A stretch of DNA of 14,188 nucleotides from Gammaproteobacteria bacterium (GTDB lineage Bacteria > Pseudomonadota > Gammaproteobacteria > Pseudomonadales > Halieaceae): positions 1 to 14,188 of the forward strand of contig JAOUDU010000014.1 in assembly GCA_029859085.1 (NCBI GenBank). Direction: 5' to 3'. Under the pieces are notes generated by a model. It searched no databases. It worked only from the letters and a program-made list of their open reading frames with translations, and was not told where the DNA came from. The translations under genes were made by a program, and so were the position numbers. Numbering within the stretch: position 1 is the stretch's first letter; each line of letters starts with the position of its first letter. Below, one piece after another: positions 7,931-14,188 of the stretch.

Positions 7931-9069
7931 TTCGGCTTCACCTGGGCGCGGGTATCGCGCTCGATACGCAGCACCAGGGCGAGCATGCAGCAGCACACGA
8001 TCAGGCTGGTCCCGCCATAGCTGACGAACGGCAGGGTCAGCCCCTTGGTGGGCAGCAGGCCGGAGCTGACACCCATATTCACAAAGGCCTGGCCGGAAAA
8101 CACCAGGGCGACGCCGTAACAGGTATAGGCGCCAAAGGGGTTCCCCGCCGCCAGCGCCTTGCGCCCGACCCAGAATATCCGCCCGATCAACGCGACATAG
8201 AGCGCGATAACCGCCATTGCCCCGACAAAACCGGTTTCCTCGGCCCAGATCGAAAACACAAAGTCCGTATGGGCCTCGGGCAGGTAAAACAGCTTCTGCA
8301 CACTGTTGCCCAGACCCACCCCGAGCCACTCCCCGCGGCCGAAGGCGATCAGGGACTGGGTCAACTGGAAGCCGGTATCGAAAGGATCTGCCCAGGGGTC
8401 GGTATAGGCGGTCAGGCGCTTGAGCCGGTAGGGCGCACTCACCACCAGCACCAGTCCCGCGGCCAGCGCACCTCCCGAGACCAGCAGGAAATGCCCCAGC
8501 TTGACCCCGGCCAGGAACAGCATCCCGAAAGCGCTGCCGGCGACGATAACCGTGGCGCCGAAGTCGGGTTCGATCATCAGCAGCAGGGTGGCGGCGAACA
8601 GCACCGCCATCGGCTTGAGAAAACCCTGCCAGTGATTGCGGACCTCGTGCTCCCGGCGCACCGTGTAGCCGGCCAGGTACACCACCATCGCCATCTTGGC
8701 GAACTCCGATGGCTGCAGGGTGAAGGGCCCCAGCGGCAACCAGCGCTGGCTGCCGTTGACCTCGCGGCCGATGCCGGGAATCAGGACCAGGATCAGCAGC
8801 GCAAGGGCGGCAAACAGCCACATCCAGCCGGTCTCCAGCCAGAACGTCGGGGTCACCCGGTACATCAGCACTCCCGACACCAGCGCCAGCACCAGGTAAA
8901 CCAGGTGCCGCTCGGTGTGAAACCAGGGGTTCTGGTAGTGCCAGTCGGCGTATTCGATAGAGGCGGAACTGATAGCCACCAGGCCCACCAGCAGCAGCGC
9001 GAGGCCCAGCAGCGCCAGGATGGTATCCGGCGCGATGGAGACCGTTGCGGCGGGGCGGTAAGCGCTCAT
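7927..9069 (-). CDS. ftsW: FtsW, SEDS septal peptidoglycan polymerase
   Basis: Polytopic inner-membrane glycosyltransferase of the SEDS family that polymerises lipid II at the septum with its partner PBP3/FtsI, whose gene is expected to the right of murE outside the window. The 380 residues are dominated by hydrophobic segments (about ten), with GREVNGSQRWLPLG and LQPSEFAKM (101-126), FGRGEWLGVGLGNSVQKL (243-260), LPEAHTDFVFSIWAEETG (263-280) and LPFVSYGGTSL (346-356). D269 in the HTD motif matches the aspartate thought to be catalytic. The ATG at 9069 overlaps the murD stop as ATGA and has a full AGGAGG (9077-9082) 7 bases upstream. FtsW rather than RodA is supported by position and the LPEAHTDF form. 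Confidence 0.98.
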   Translation of the reverse strand: MSAYRPAATVSIAPDTILALLGLALLLVGLVAISSASIEYADWHYQNPWFHTERHLVYLVLALVSGVLMYRVTPTFWLETGWMWLFAALALLILVLIPGIGREVNGSQRWLPLGPFTLQPSEFAKMAMVVYLAGYTVRREHEVRNHWQGFLKPMAVLFAATLLLMIEPDFGATVIVAGSAFGMLFLAGVKLGHFLLVSGGALAAGLVLVVSAPYRLKRLTAYTDPWADPFDTGFQLTQSLIAFGRGEWLGVGLGNSVQKLFYLPEAHTDFVFSIWAEETGFVGAMAVIALYVALIGRIFWVGRKALAAGNPFGAYTCYGVALVFSGQAFVNMGVSSGLLPTKGLTLPFVSYGGTSLIVCCCMLALVLRIERDTRAQVKPK

Positions 9070-10424
9070 GCCACCGCCTCCTGCAGCCGCGCCACCGCGT
9101 GGCTGAAGACATCGCCCCGGTTGGCATAGCCGGTGAACATATCGAAGCTGGCGCAGGCCGGCGACAGCAACACGACGTCACCCGCTGCCGCCTGCGCCGC
9201 GGCGGCAGTCACCGCCTCCTCCATGGAGCCGACCCGGGTCACCGGTGCACAATGCTCGAGGGCTGCCTGCAACAGCGGCGCGTCCTCCCCCAGCAGCAGC
9301 AGGGCCTTGCAGTGGTCGGCAACTGCCGCTTGCAGCTGGGTGAAATCGGCGCCCTTGCCCTGGCCACCGGCGATCAACAGGATATTGCGCCCCGCTCCCA
9401 TGCCCTGCAGCGCCGCGATGGTGGCGCCGATATTGGTACCCTTGGAGTCGTTGATATAACTGACGCCCGCGACCTCGCCCACCTTCTGGCAGCGATGGGG
9501 CAGTCCGCGGAACCGGCGCAGGGTCGCCACCATGCCCGCCAGCGGCAGTCCGGCGGCATGGCCAAGGGCCAGCGCGGCCAGCGCGTTGGCCACGTTGTGG
9601 CGTCCCACCAGGCCCAGTTCGCGGCTCGCCAGCAGCGGCTCGAAACCATGGTACAGCGTCTCTTCGCCCTCGACCTCGCCCAGGCCGAACCCCCCCAGCT
9701 CGGGCTTGCCCATGCGCCAGCTGATGACTTCGACATCCGGGGCCAGCAGCGGAATGGTCAGCGGGTCGTCGCGGTTCACCACAGCCTTGCGGCAACCGCG
9801 GAAGATCCGGTGTTTCGCCTGGTGGTAACGGGGCATGGAGCCGTGCCGGTCCAGGTGGTCCGGGCTGATGTTCAGCACGGTGGCCACGGCCAGCCTGAGG
9901 TCCCCCGCCCGCTCCAGCTGGAAACTGGACAGCTCCAGCACATAGAGGGAATTCCCGGCATCGAGCAGGTCGAGGGCGGGAGTGCCCAGGTTGCCGCCGA
10001 CACCGACGTCGAGCCCGGCATCCCGCGCCATCTGGCCGAGCAGTTCAGTCACGGTGGACTTGGCGTTGGAGCCGGTGATGCCTACCACCGGCGCCGCGGC
10101 CTCGCGCACGAACAGGTCGATGTCGCCGACGATGCTGACGCCGGCCGCCCGGGCCCGCTCCACCAGCGGCGCGTCCATGGCCACTCCCGGGCTGACCACC
10201 AGTTCATCGGCGCCGGTAACCAGCTCCGGCGGATACTCCCCTGCGTACACGGGAACATCCGGCATCTCTTTCCTGAACGCTTCGAGGCCCGGGGCATCCG
10301 GGCGGGTATCCACCACGCTGAATGCCACTCCCCGCCGGCGAAAATAGCGGGCGCAGGACCAGCCGGTGACACCGAGCCCAACCACTACCCGGTTCACGCT
10401 GCTTGCAATCACACCCTGTGCCAC
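9066..10424 (-). CDS. murD: MurD, UDP-MurNAc-L-alanine--D-glutamate ligase
   Basis: Cytoplasmic Mur ligase that adds D-glutamate as the second stem residue. With the chosen start it is 452 residues. The N-terminal Rossmann domain opens with RVVVGLGVTGWSCARYF (12-28). The ATP loop is GITGSNAKST (115-124), with Ala where many homologues have Gly. Then come ELSSFQLE (164-171), NISPDHLDRHG (185-195), [14 protein letters not shown], and near the C-terminus INDSKGTNIGAT and LLSPACASFDMF. No ATG is available. I chose GTG 10424 (GTG GCA CAG), with GGTGG about 5 bases upstream; GTG 10412 (448 residues) is almost as good, so the start is uncertain by four codons. The open frame upstream is out-of-frame mraY. 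The gap after mraY is 17 bases. Confidence 0.95.
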   Translation of the reverse strand: MAQGVIASSVNRVVVGLGVTGWSCARYFRRRGVAFSVVDTRPDAPGLEAFRKEMPDVPVYAGEYPPELVTGADELVVSPGVAMDAPLVERARAAGVSIVGDIDLFVREAAAPVVGITGSNAKSTVTELLGQMARDAGLDVGVGGNLGTPALDLLDAGNSLYVLELSSFQLERAGDLRLAVATVLNISPDHLDRHGSMPRYHQAKHRIFRGCRKAVVNRDDPLTIPLLAPDVEVISWRMGKPELGGFGLGEVEGEETLYHGFEPLLASRELGLVGRHNVANALAALALGHAAGLPLAGMVATLRRFRGLPHRCQKVGEVAGVSYINDSKGTNIGATIAALQGMGAGRNILLIAGGQGKGADFTQLQAAVADHCKALLLLGEDAPLLQAALEHCAPVTRVGSMEEAVTAAAAQAAAGDVVLLSPACASFDMFTGYANRGDVFSHAVARLQEAVA

Positions 10425-10441
10425 GTTCGCCACCACCCGCG

Positions 10442-11524
10442 CTAGCGCAACTTCAATGTCGCCAGCCCGAACAGGACCAGCATCACAGTAATAATCCAGA
10501 ACCGCACGATGACCCGCGGCTCCGGCCACCCTTTCAACTCGAAGTGGTGATGGATCGGGGCCATGCGGAAAATACGGCGACCGGTGAGCTTGAACGAGGC
10601 CACCTGCAGGATGACCGACACGGTCTCCAGCACGAAGATGCCCCCCATGATGAAAAATACGATTTCGTGGCGGGTGATCACGGCCACGGTACCCAGCGCG
10701 GCGCCCAGCGCCAGGGCGCCCACGTCCCCCATGAATACCTGGGCGGGATAAGTGTTGAACCACAGGAAACCGAGTCCCGCGCCGGCAATGGCACCGCAGA
10801 AAACCGCCAGCTCGCCGCTTCCGGCGACGTAGGGTATGTGCAGGTACTTGGAAAAATCCGCATGACCCGTGAGGTAGGCGATGATACCGAGGGCCGTGGC
10901 CACCATCACCGTGGGCAGGATCGCGAGACCGTCCAGGCCGTCGGTCAGGTTGACGGCATTGCTGGCGCCGACAATCACAAAGTAGGCGAGCAACACGAAC
11001 AGCGGCCCCATAGCCCAGGCGAAATCCTTGAAAAACGGTATATACAGTTCGGTGGTAACCGGGGTGTCGAACGCGAGGTATAAATAGAGTGCGGCGCCCA
11101 GTCCGGCCACTGACTGCCACAGGTATTTCCAGCGTGCGGGCAGGCCGCGGGAATCCCGCTCCACCACCTTGCGGTAATCATCCACCCAGCCGACCGCGCC
11201 GAACACCGCCGTTACCAGTATGGCGATCCACAGGTAGGAGTTGCGCAGGTCACCCCAGAGCAGGCTGGCGATCGCAATGGCCACCAGGATAAGCGCCCCC
11301 CCCATGGTCGGGGTGCCGGACTTGCTGAGATGGCTCTTGGGGCCGTCGTCGCGCACCGCCTGGCCCACCTGGTAATAGTTCAGGCGGCGGATCATCGCAG
11401 GCCCTACCAGCAGTGATATCGCCAGGGCTGTGCCCGCGGCGAGGATCCCGCGCAGTGTCAGGTACTGGAACACCAGGAACACCTTATGGTACTGACCCAG
11501 GTACTCCGCCAGGATTAACAGCAT
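10442..11524 (-). CDS. mraY: MraY, phospho-MurNAc-pentapeptide translocase
   Basis: Integral inner-membrane enzyme that transfers phospho-MurNAc-pentapeptide to undecaprenyl phosphate, making lipid I, the first membrane step of peptidoglycan synthesis. Its 360 residues equal the E. coli length, with about ten membrane segments. Key parts: [10 protein letters not shown] (67-76), the aspartate pair in VDDYRKV (D115 and D116), [13 protein letters not shown] (189-201), [11 protein letters not shown] (264-274, D267) and the histidine-rich loop [14 protein letters not shown] (320-333). The three catalytic aspartates fall at the same numbers as in E. coli. The ATG at 11524 overlaps the end of murF by 10 bases, with GGAAGG about 6 bases upstream. 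Confidence 0.99.
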   Translation of the reverse strand: MLLILAEYLGQYHKVFLVFQYLTLRGILAAGTALAISLLVGPAMIRRLNYYQVGQAVRDDGPKSHLSKSGTPTMGGALILVAIAIASLLWGDLRNSYLWIAILVTAVFGAVGWVDDYRKVVERDSRGLPARWKYLWQSVAGLGAALYLYLAFDTPVTTELYIPFFKDFAWAMGPLFVLLAYFVIVGASNAVNLTDGLDGLAILPTVMVATALGIIAYLTGHADFSKYLHIPYVAGSGELAVFCGAIAGAGLGFLWFNTYPAQVFMGDVGALALGAALGTVAVITRHEIVFFIMGGIFVLETVSVILQVASFKLTGRRIFRMAPIHHHFELKGWPEPRVIVRFWIITVMLVLFGLATLKLR

Positions 11525-12894
11525 GTTCCACCTTCCCCGGCCGGCACAGCCGCCAGTATTGCCTGCAGCACCCGCTCCATACGGGTGCTGCGAGAGCCCT
11601 TTACCAGCACCGTATCGCCGGCACCAAATTCACCGCCGATTGCTCCAACCGCGGTCTCGCAATCGGCGAACCAGCGTCCGCCACTACCGAATTCGTCCAC
11701 CGCGACCTGCAACTCGGGGCCGACTCCCCAGAACCGGTCGATACCCGCGCCGCGGGCATAGCCGCCTATCTGGCGGTGCATCAGCTCGCTGTCCGGGCCC
11801 AGCTCCCGCATGGCTCCCAGCACCAGGGTGCGGCGCCCTTCACAGCCCGCCAGCAGGTCAATCGCGGCGCGCACTGAACCGGGGTTGGCGTTATAGCAGT
11901 CGTCGATAACCGTGGCCCCGCCCGGGGACAATGTCGCGGCCGAGCGTCCGGGGGTCGGTCGCACCGTCTCCAGGCCCGCCCCTATTTCTTCCAGTTCCAG
12001 GCCGCAGGCCAGGCCCACCGCGATAGCCGCCAGCGCATTGGCCACGTTGTGCGCGCCCGGCAGTCCCAGGTTGACGGGCAGTTCACCGCGCGGTGTTACC
12101 GCGGTGAATCGTGTACCCCTGACACCGTCGGGCCGGATCGCGGTCGCAGTGATTGCCGCCGGGCCAGCCAGGCCATAATCGAGCACTGTCGCGTCACCAG
12201 CCCGGTCCCGCCAGGCTCGCGCCCAGGGCTGGTCGGCGTTGATGACCGCGCAATCGCCGCTGCCCAGGCCGTCGAAAATCTCGCCCTTGGCGGCGGCCAC
12301 ATCCTCCACGCTGCCGAATCCCTGCAGATGGGCGGGCATGGCATTGAGCAGCAATGCGACGGTGGGGCGGCCGAGTTCACACAGCCAGGCGATGTCGCCC
12401 GACTTGGCCGCACCCATCTCCACCACCGCAAATTCGACTCCGGGCTCCAGCCGCAGCAGTGTCAGCGGCACGCCGATCTCGTTGTTCAGGTTGCCCTCGG
12501 TGGCCAGGGTGCGGCCCCGCTGCGCCAACACCGCGCGCACCATATTCTTGACGGTGGTCTTGCCGCTGCTGCCGGTGATAGCCACCAGCGGACCGGTGTA
12601 AAACCCGCGGTTGTAGGCCCCGATTCGACCCAGCGCCCGCTGCGTGTCCGCGACCCGCAACTGCGGCAGCGGCAGCTCGGCCACCTCGCTGACGAGGGCA
12701 GCCACCGCGCCGGCAGCGGCCACCTGCCCGAGGAAATCGTGGCCGTCAAAGTTCTCCCCCCGCAGAGCCACGAAAAGGTCGCCGTGGCGCAACTCGCGGC
12801 TGTCGGTGCTAACGCCCAGGAACTCGCAGTCGCGCCCGACCAGTTGCGCCTGCAACGGTGCGACCAGTTCGGACAGTGTCAGCGGCCGCATCAT
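11515..12894 (-). CDS. murF: MurF, UDP-MurNAc-tripeptide--D-Ala-D-Ala ligase
   Basis: Cytoplasmic Mur ligase that adds the D-Ala-D-Ala made by Ddl, completing UDP-MurNAc-pentapeptide. 459 residues. The N-terminal substrate domain has [18 protein letters not shown] (29-46), followed by the ATP loop [13 protein letters not shown] (106-118), [15 protein letters not shown] (133-147), [37 protein letters not shown] and the C-terminal [14 protein letters not shown]. These forms are MurF-specific. There are two adjacent ATG codons; I chose the first (12894) because it forms a TGATG junction with the murE stop and has GAGGG 7 bases upstream. ATG 12891 would shorten the product by one residue. The protein ends in two cysteines inside the mraY overlap. 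Confidence 0.98.
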   Translation of the reverse strand: MMRPLTLSELVAPLQAQLVGRDCEFLGVSTDSRELRHGDLFVALRGENFDGHDFLGQVAAAGAVAALVSEVAELPLPQLRVADTQRALGRIGAYNRGFYTGPLVAITGSSGKTTVKNMVRAVLAQRGRTLATEGNLNNEIGVPLTLLRLEPGVEFAVVEMGAAKSGDIAWLCELGRPTVALLLNAMPAHLQGFGSVEDVAAAKGEIFDGLGSGDCAVINADQPWARAWRDRAGDATVLDYGLAGPAAITATAIRPDGVRGTRFTAVTPRGELPVNLGLPGAHNVANALAAIAVGLACGLELEEIGAGLETVRPTPGRSAATLSPGGATVIDDCYNANPGSVRAAIDLLAGCEGRRTLVLGAMRELGPDSELMHRQIGGYARGAGIDRFWGVGPELQVAVDEFGSGGRWFADCETAVGAIGGEFGAGDTVLVKGSRSTRMERVLQAILAAVPAGEGGTCC

Positions 12895-14188
12895 CAGGCA
12901 ACCCTCTGCGCCAGGGCGTTGCGCGCCTGCTCTTCGTCGCTGAAGTAACGGCGCTCGCCCTCGATAATCTGGTAGTCCTCGTGACCCTTGCCGGCGATGA
13001 CCACACAATCCCCGGGTTGCGCCGCCCCGATTGCCTCGGCAATGGCTTCCGCCCGGTCGGGCAGCAGCGCGTAATCGCCACTGCAACCGGCAGCGATATC
13101 CGCCAGGATCGCAGCGGGATCCTCACCGCGGGGGTTGTCGCTGGTCAGGATGACCCGGTCGGAAAACTGGCAGGCCACCCGCCCCATGACCTGGCGCTTG
13201 GTCCGGTCCCGGTCGCCGCCGCAGCCAAATACCGTGATAAGGTCGCCGCTCACATGGGCCTTCAGCGCCGCCAGCACTTTCTCCAGCGCATCCGGTGTAT
13301 GGGCATAGTCCACGATGACCTGGAGCCCCAGTCCGTTTGGAATGACCTGCATGCGGCCCGGCACCGGCCGCAGCTTTGCGATCGCCTGCAACACCGCCGG
13401 CAAATCTTCCCCGGCCAGCACCACGGCGGTCACCGCCGCCGCCAGGTTGGCGAGGTTGAACTCACCCGGCAACGGGCTTGAAAAATCGCCGCTGCCCCAG
13501 GGGGTGTGCAGCTCCGCATCCACACCCAGCGCATGAAAGCGAGGGTTCCTCACGCAAACGTCCGCGGCGGCGCCGCAGCTGGAGTAGGTCAGTACCCGGG
13601 CGCCCCCGGTCGCTGCCGCGATCACCTCGGGGGCGAAATTATCATCGAGGTTCACCACGGCATGCCGCAGGCCGGGGCAGGCAAAGAGTTTCAACTTGGC
13701 CCGGCCATAGGCATCCATGCTGCCGTGGTAGTCCAGGTGATCGTGGGAGAGATTGGTATAAATAGCCGTCTCGAATTCGACGCCGTTCACCCGCCCCTGG
13801 ACCAGGGCGTGGGAGGAGACCTCCATGCTCACCGCATACACCCCCTGGTCGCGCCATTGCGCCAGCTGCTGCTGGAGCGACACCGGGTCAGGCGTAGTAT
13901 TGGCAGAGGCGGAGACACCGTCATCCAGGGTGGCGCCGAGGGTGCCGATAACACCGCAGGGATGTCCGAGGGCGCGACCCAGCTGCGCCACCAGCCGGCT
14001 GGTCGTGGTTTTACCATTGGTGCCGGTTACACCCACCATGTGGAGGTCGCGACTAGGGTGGCCGTAGAATCGCGCCGCCAGCGAACCGAGATCGAAACGC
14101 AGTTCGGGCAGCTCCACCACAGGCACCGGGAGCGCATCCACGAAACCGGCCAACGGCGCCTCGGCGACAACCGCCGCCGCGCCGTTGG
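12894..14188 (-). CDS. murE: MurE, meso-DAP-adding Mur ligase (5' end outside window)
   Basis: Cytoplasmic ligase that adds meso-diaminopimelate as the third stem residue. The frame is open to the window edge, so the gene is partial. 430 residues are visible, beginning NGAAAVVAEAPLAG; alignment from memory with E. coli MurE puts about 55-60 residues outside. Visible motifs: VGVTGTNGKTTTSRLVA (ATP loop), SANTTPDP, MEVSSHALVQGRV, FTNLSHDHLDYHG-like NLSHDHLDYHGSMDAY, PGEFNLANLAAAV, VDYAHTPDALEKVL, FGCGGDRDRTKRQVMG, SDNPRGEDP and AGKGHEDYQ. DNPR is the signature of the diaminopimelate-specific enzymes, as opposed to the lysine type. The TTG at 14153 is not a start; the conserved sequence continues upstream of it. 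The stop overlaps murF by one base. Confidence 0.97.
   Translation of the reverse strand, partial: NGAAAVVAEAPLAGFVDALPVPVVELPELRFDLGSLAARFYGHPSRDLHMVGVTGTNGKTTTSRLVAQLGRALGHPCGVIGTLGATLDDGVSASANTTPDPVSLQQQLAQWRDQGVYAVSMEVSSHALVQGRVNGVEFETAIYTNLSHDHLDYHGSMDAYGRAKLKLFACPGLRHAVVNLDDNFAPEVIAAATGGARVLTYSSCGAAADVCVRNPRFHALGVDAELHTPWGSGDFSSPLPGEFNLANLAAAVTAVVLAGEDLPAVLQAIAKLRPVPGRMQVIPNGLGLQVIVDYAHTPDALEKVLAALKAHVSGDLITVFGCGGDRDRTKRQVMGRVACQFSDRVILTSDNPRGEDPAAILADIAAGCSGDYALLPDRAEAIAEAIGAAQPGDCVVIAGKGHEDYQIIEGERRYFSDEEQARNALAQRVA

Noticed and set aside
6830..9181. A 783-codon minus-strand frame that would fuse an N-terminal extension to MurG
   Set aside because: The part upstream of 7930 is an out-of-frame reading of ftsW. 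A GTGA junction at the ftsW stop gives a normal-length MurG.
9045..10445. A 466-codon open frame on the plus strand covering murD; similar long plus-strand frames lie at 5797-6846 and 6824-8020
   Set aside because: Each is antisense to a Mur or Fts gene with full motif support. Stop codons are rare on the opposite strand because of high GC at codon third positions. No ribosome site or family motif was seen.
9066..11120. A 684-codon minus-strand frame that would extend MurD upstream
   Set aside because: The extension is an out-of-frame reading of mraY. MurD homologues begin close to the RVVVGLG motif.
14151..14188. TTG at 14153 as the murE start
   Set aside because: The same frame continues to the window edge with conserved MurE sequence (NGAAAVVAEA), so the start lies outside the window.
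1..14188. A hidden novel system: defence genes, mobile elements, CRISPR array or biosynthetic insert
   Set aside because: Almost all bases are accounted for by twelve canonical genes in canonical order. The longest gene-free stretch is 140 bases. No direct-repeat array, insertion-sequence ends or foreign-looking composition was seen.

Overview
The window holds one uninterrupted piece of a bacterial dcw (division and cell wall) cluster. All twelve genes lie on the minus strand, so transcription runs from the right edge to the left. In transcription order they are murE (5' end cut off by the window), murF, mraY, murD, ftsW, murG, murC, ddl, ftsQ, ftsA, ftsZ and lpxC. This is the canonical gammaproteobacterial order, with ddl between murC and ftsQ and lpxC after ftsZ. 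High GC, the DAP-type motif in MurE, the presence of LpxC (so a Gram-negative with lipid A), and FtsA, MurC and MurD sequences close to remembered Pseudomonas proteins point to a gammaproteobacterium of the Pseudomonas/Cellvibrionales side. A marine Halieaceae-type organism is my guess; the family-level placement is inference only.

Right part (about 14188 to 4481): eight tightly packed genes. MurE and MurF finish the UDP-MurNAc-pentapeptide, MraY loads it on undecaprenyl phosphate (lipid I), MurG adds GlcNAc (lipid II), and FtsW polymerises lipid II at the septum. MurC and MurD add the first two amino acids, and Ddl makes the D-Ala-D-Ala that MurF uses. Nearly all of these genes overlap the next by 1 to 11 bases (ATGA, GTGA or TGATG junctions), which suggests one polycistronic message with translational coupling.

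Left part (4481 to 141): ftsQ, ftsA, ftsZ and lpxC. FtsQ is the periplasmic POTRA divisome protein. FtsA anchors FtsZ to the membrane and FtsZ forms the Z ring. LpxC carries out the committed step of lipid A synthesis. Spacing opens up here (33, 66 and 90 bases), leaving room for separate regulation. The 90-base ftsZ-lpxC gap holds a perfect 7-bp inverted repeat.

Left edge (1 to 140): no gene. It carries a good Fur-box-like palindrome overlapping a minus-strand TATAAA, probably the promoter of an iron-regulated gene just outside the window.

I see no mobile element, CRISPR array, tRNA or rRNA, and no unknown gene. The content is a conserved housekeeping cluster, and I found no evidence of a previously undescribed system. 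The observations worth a second look are mostly regulatory or minor sequence variants.
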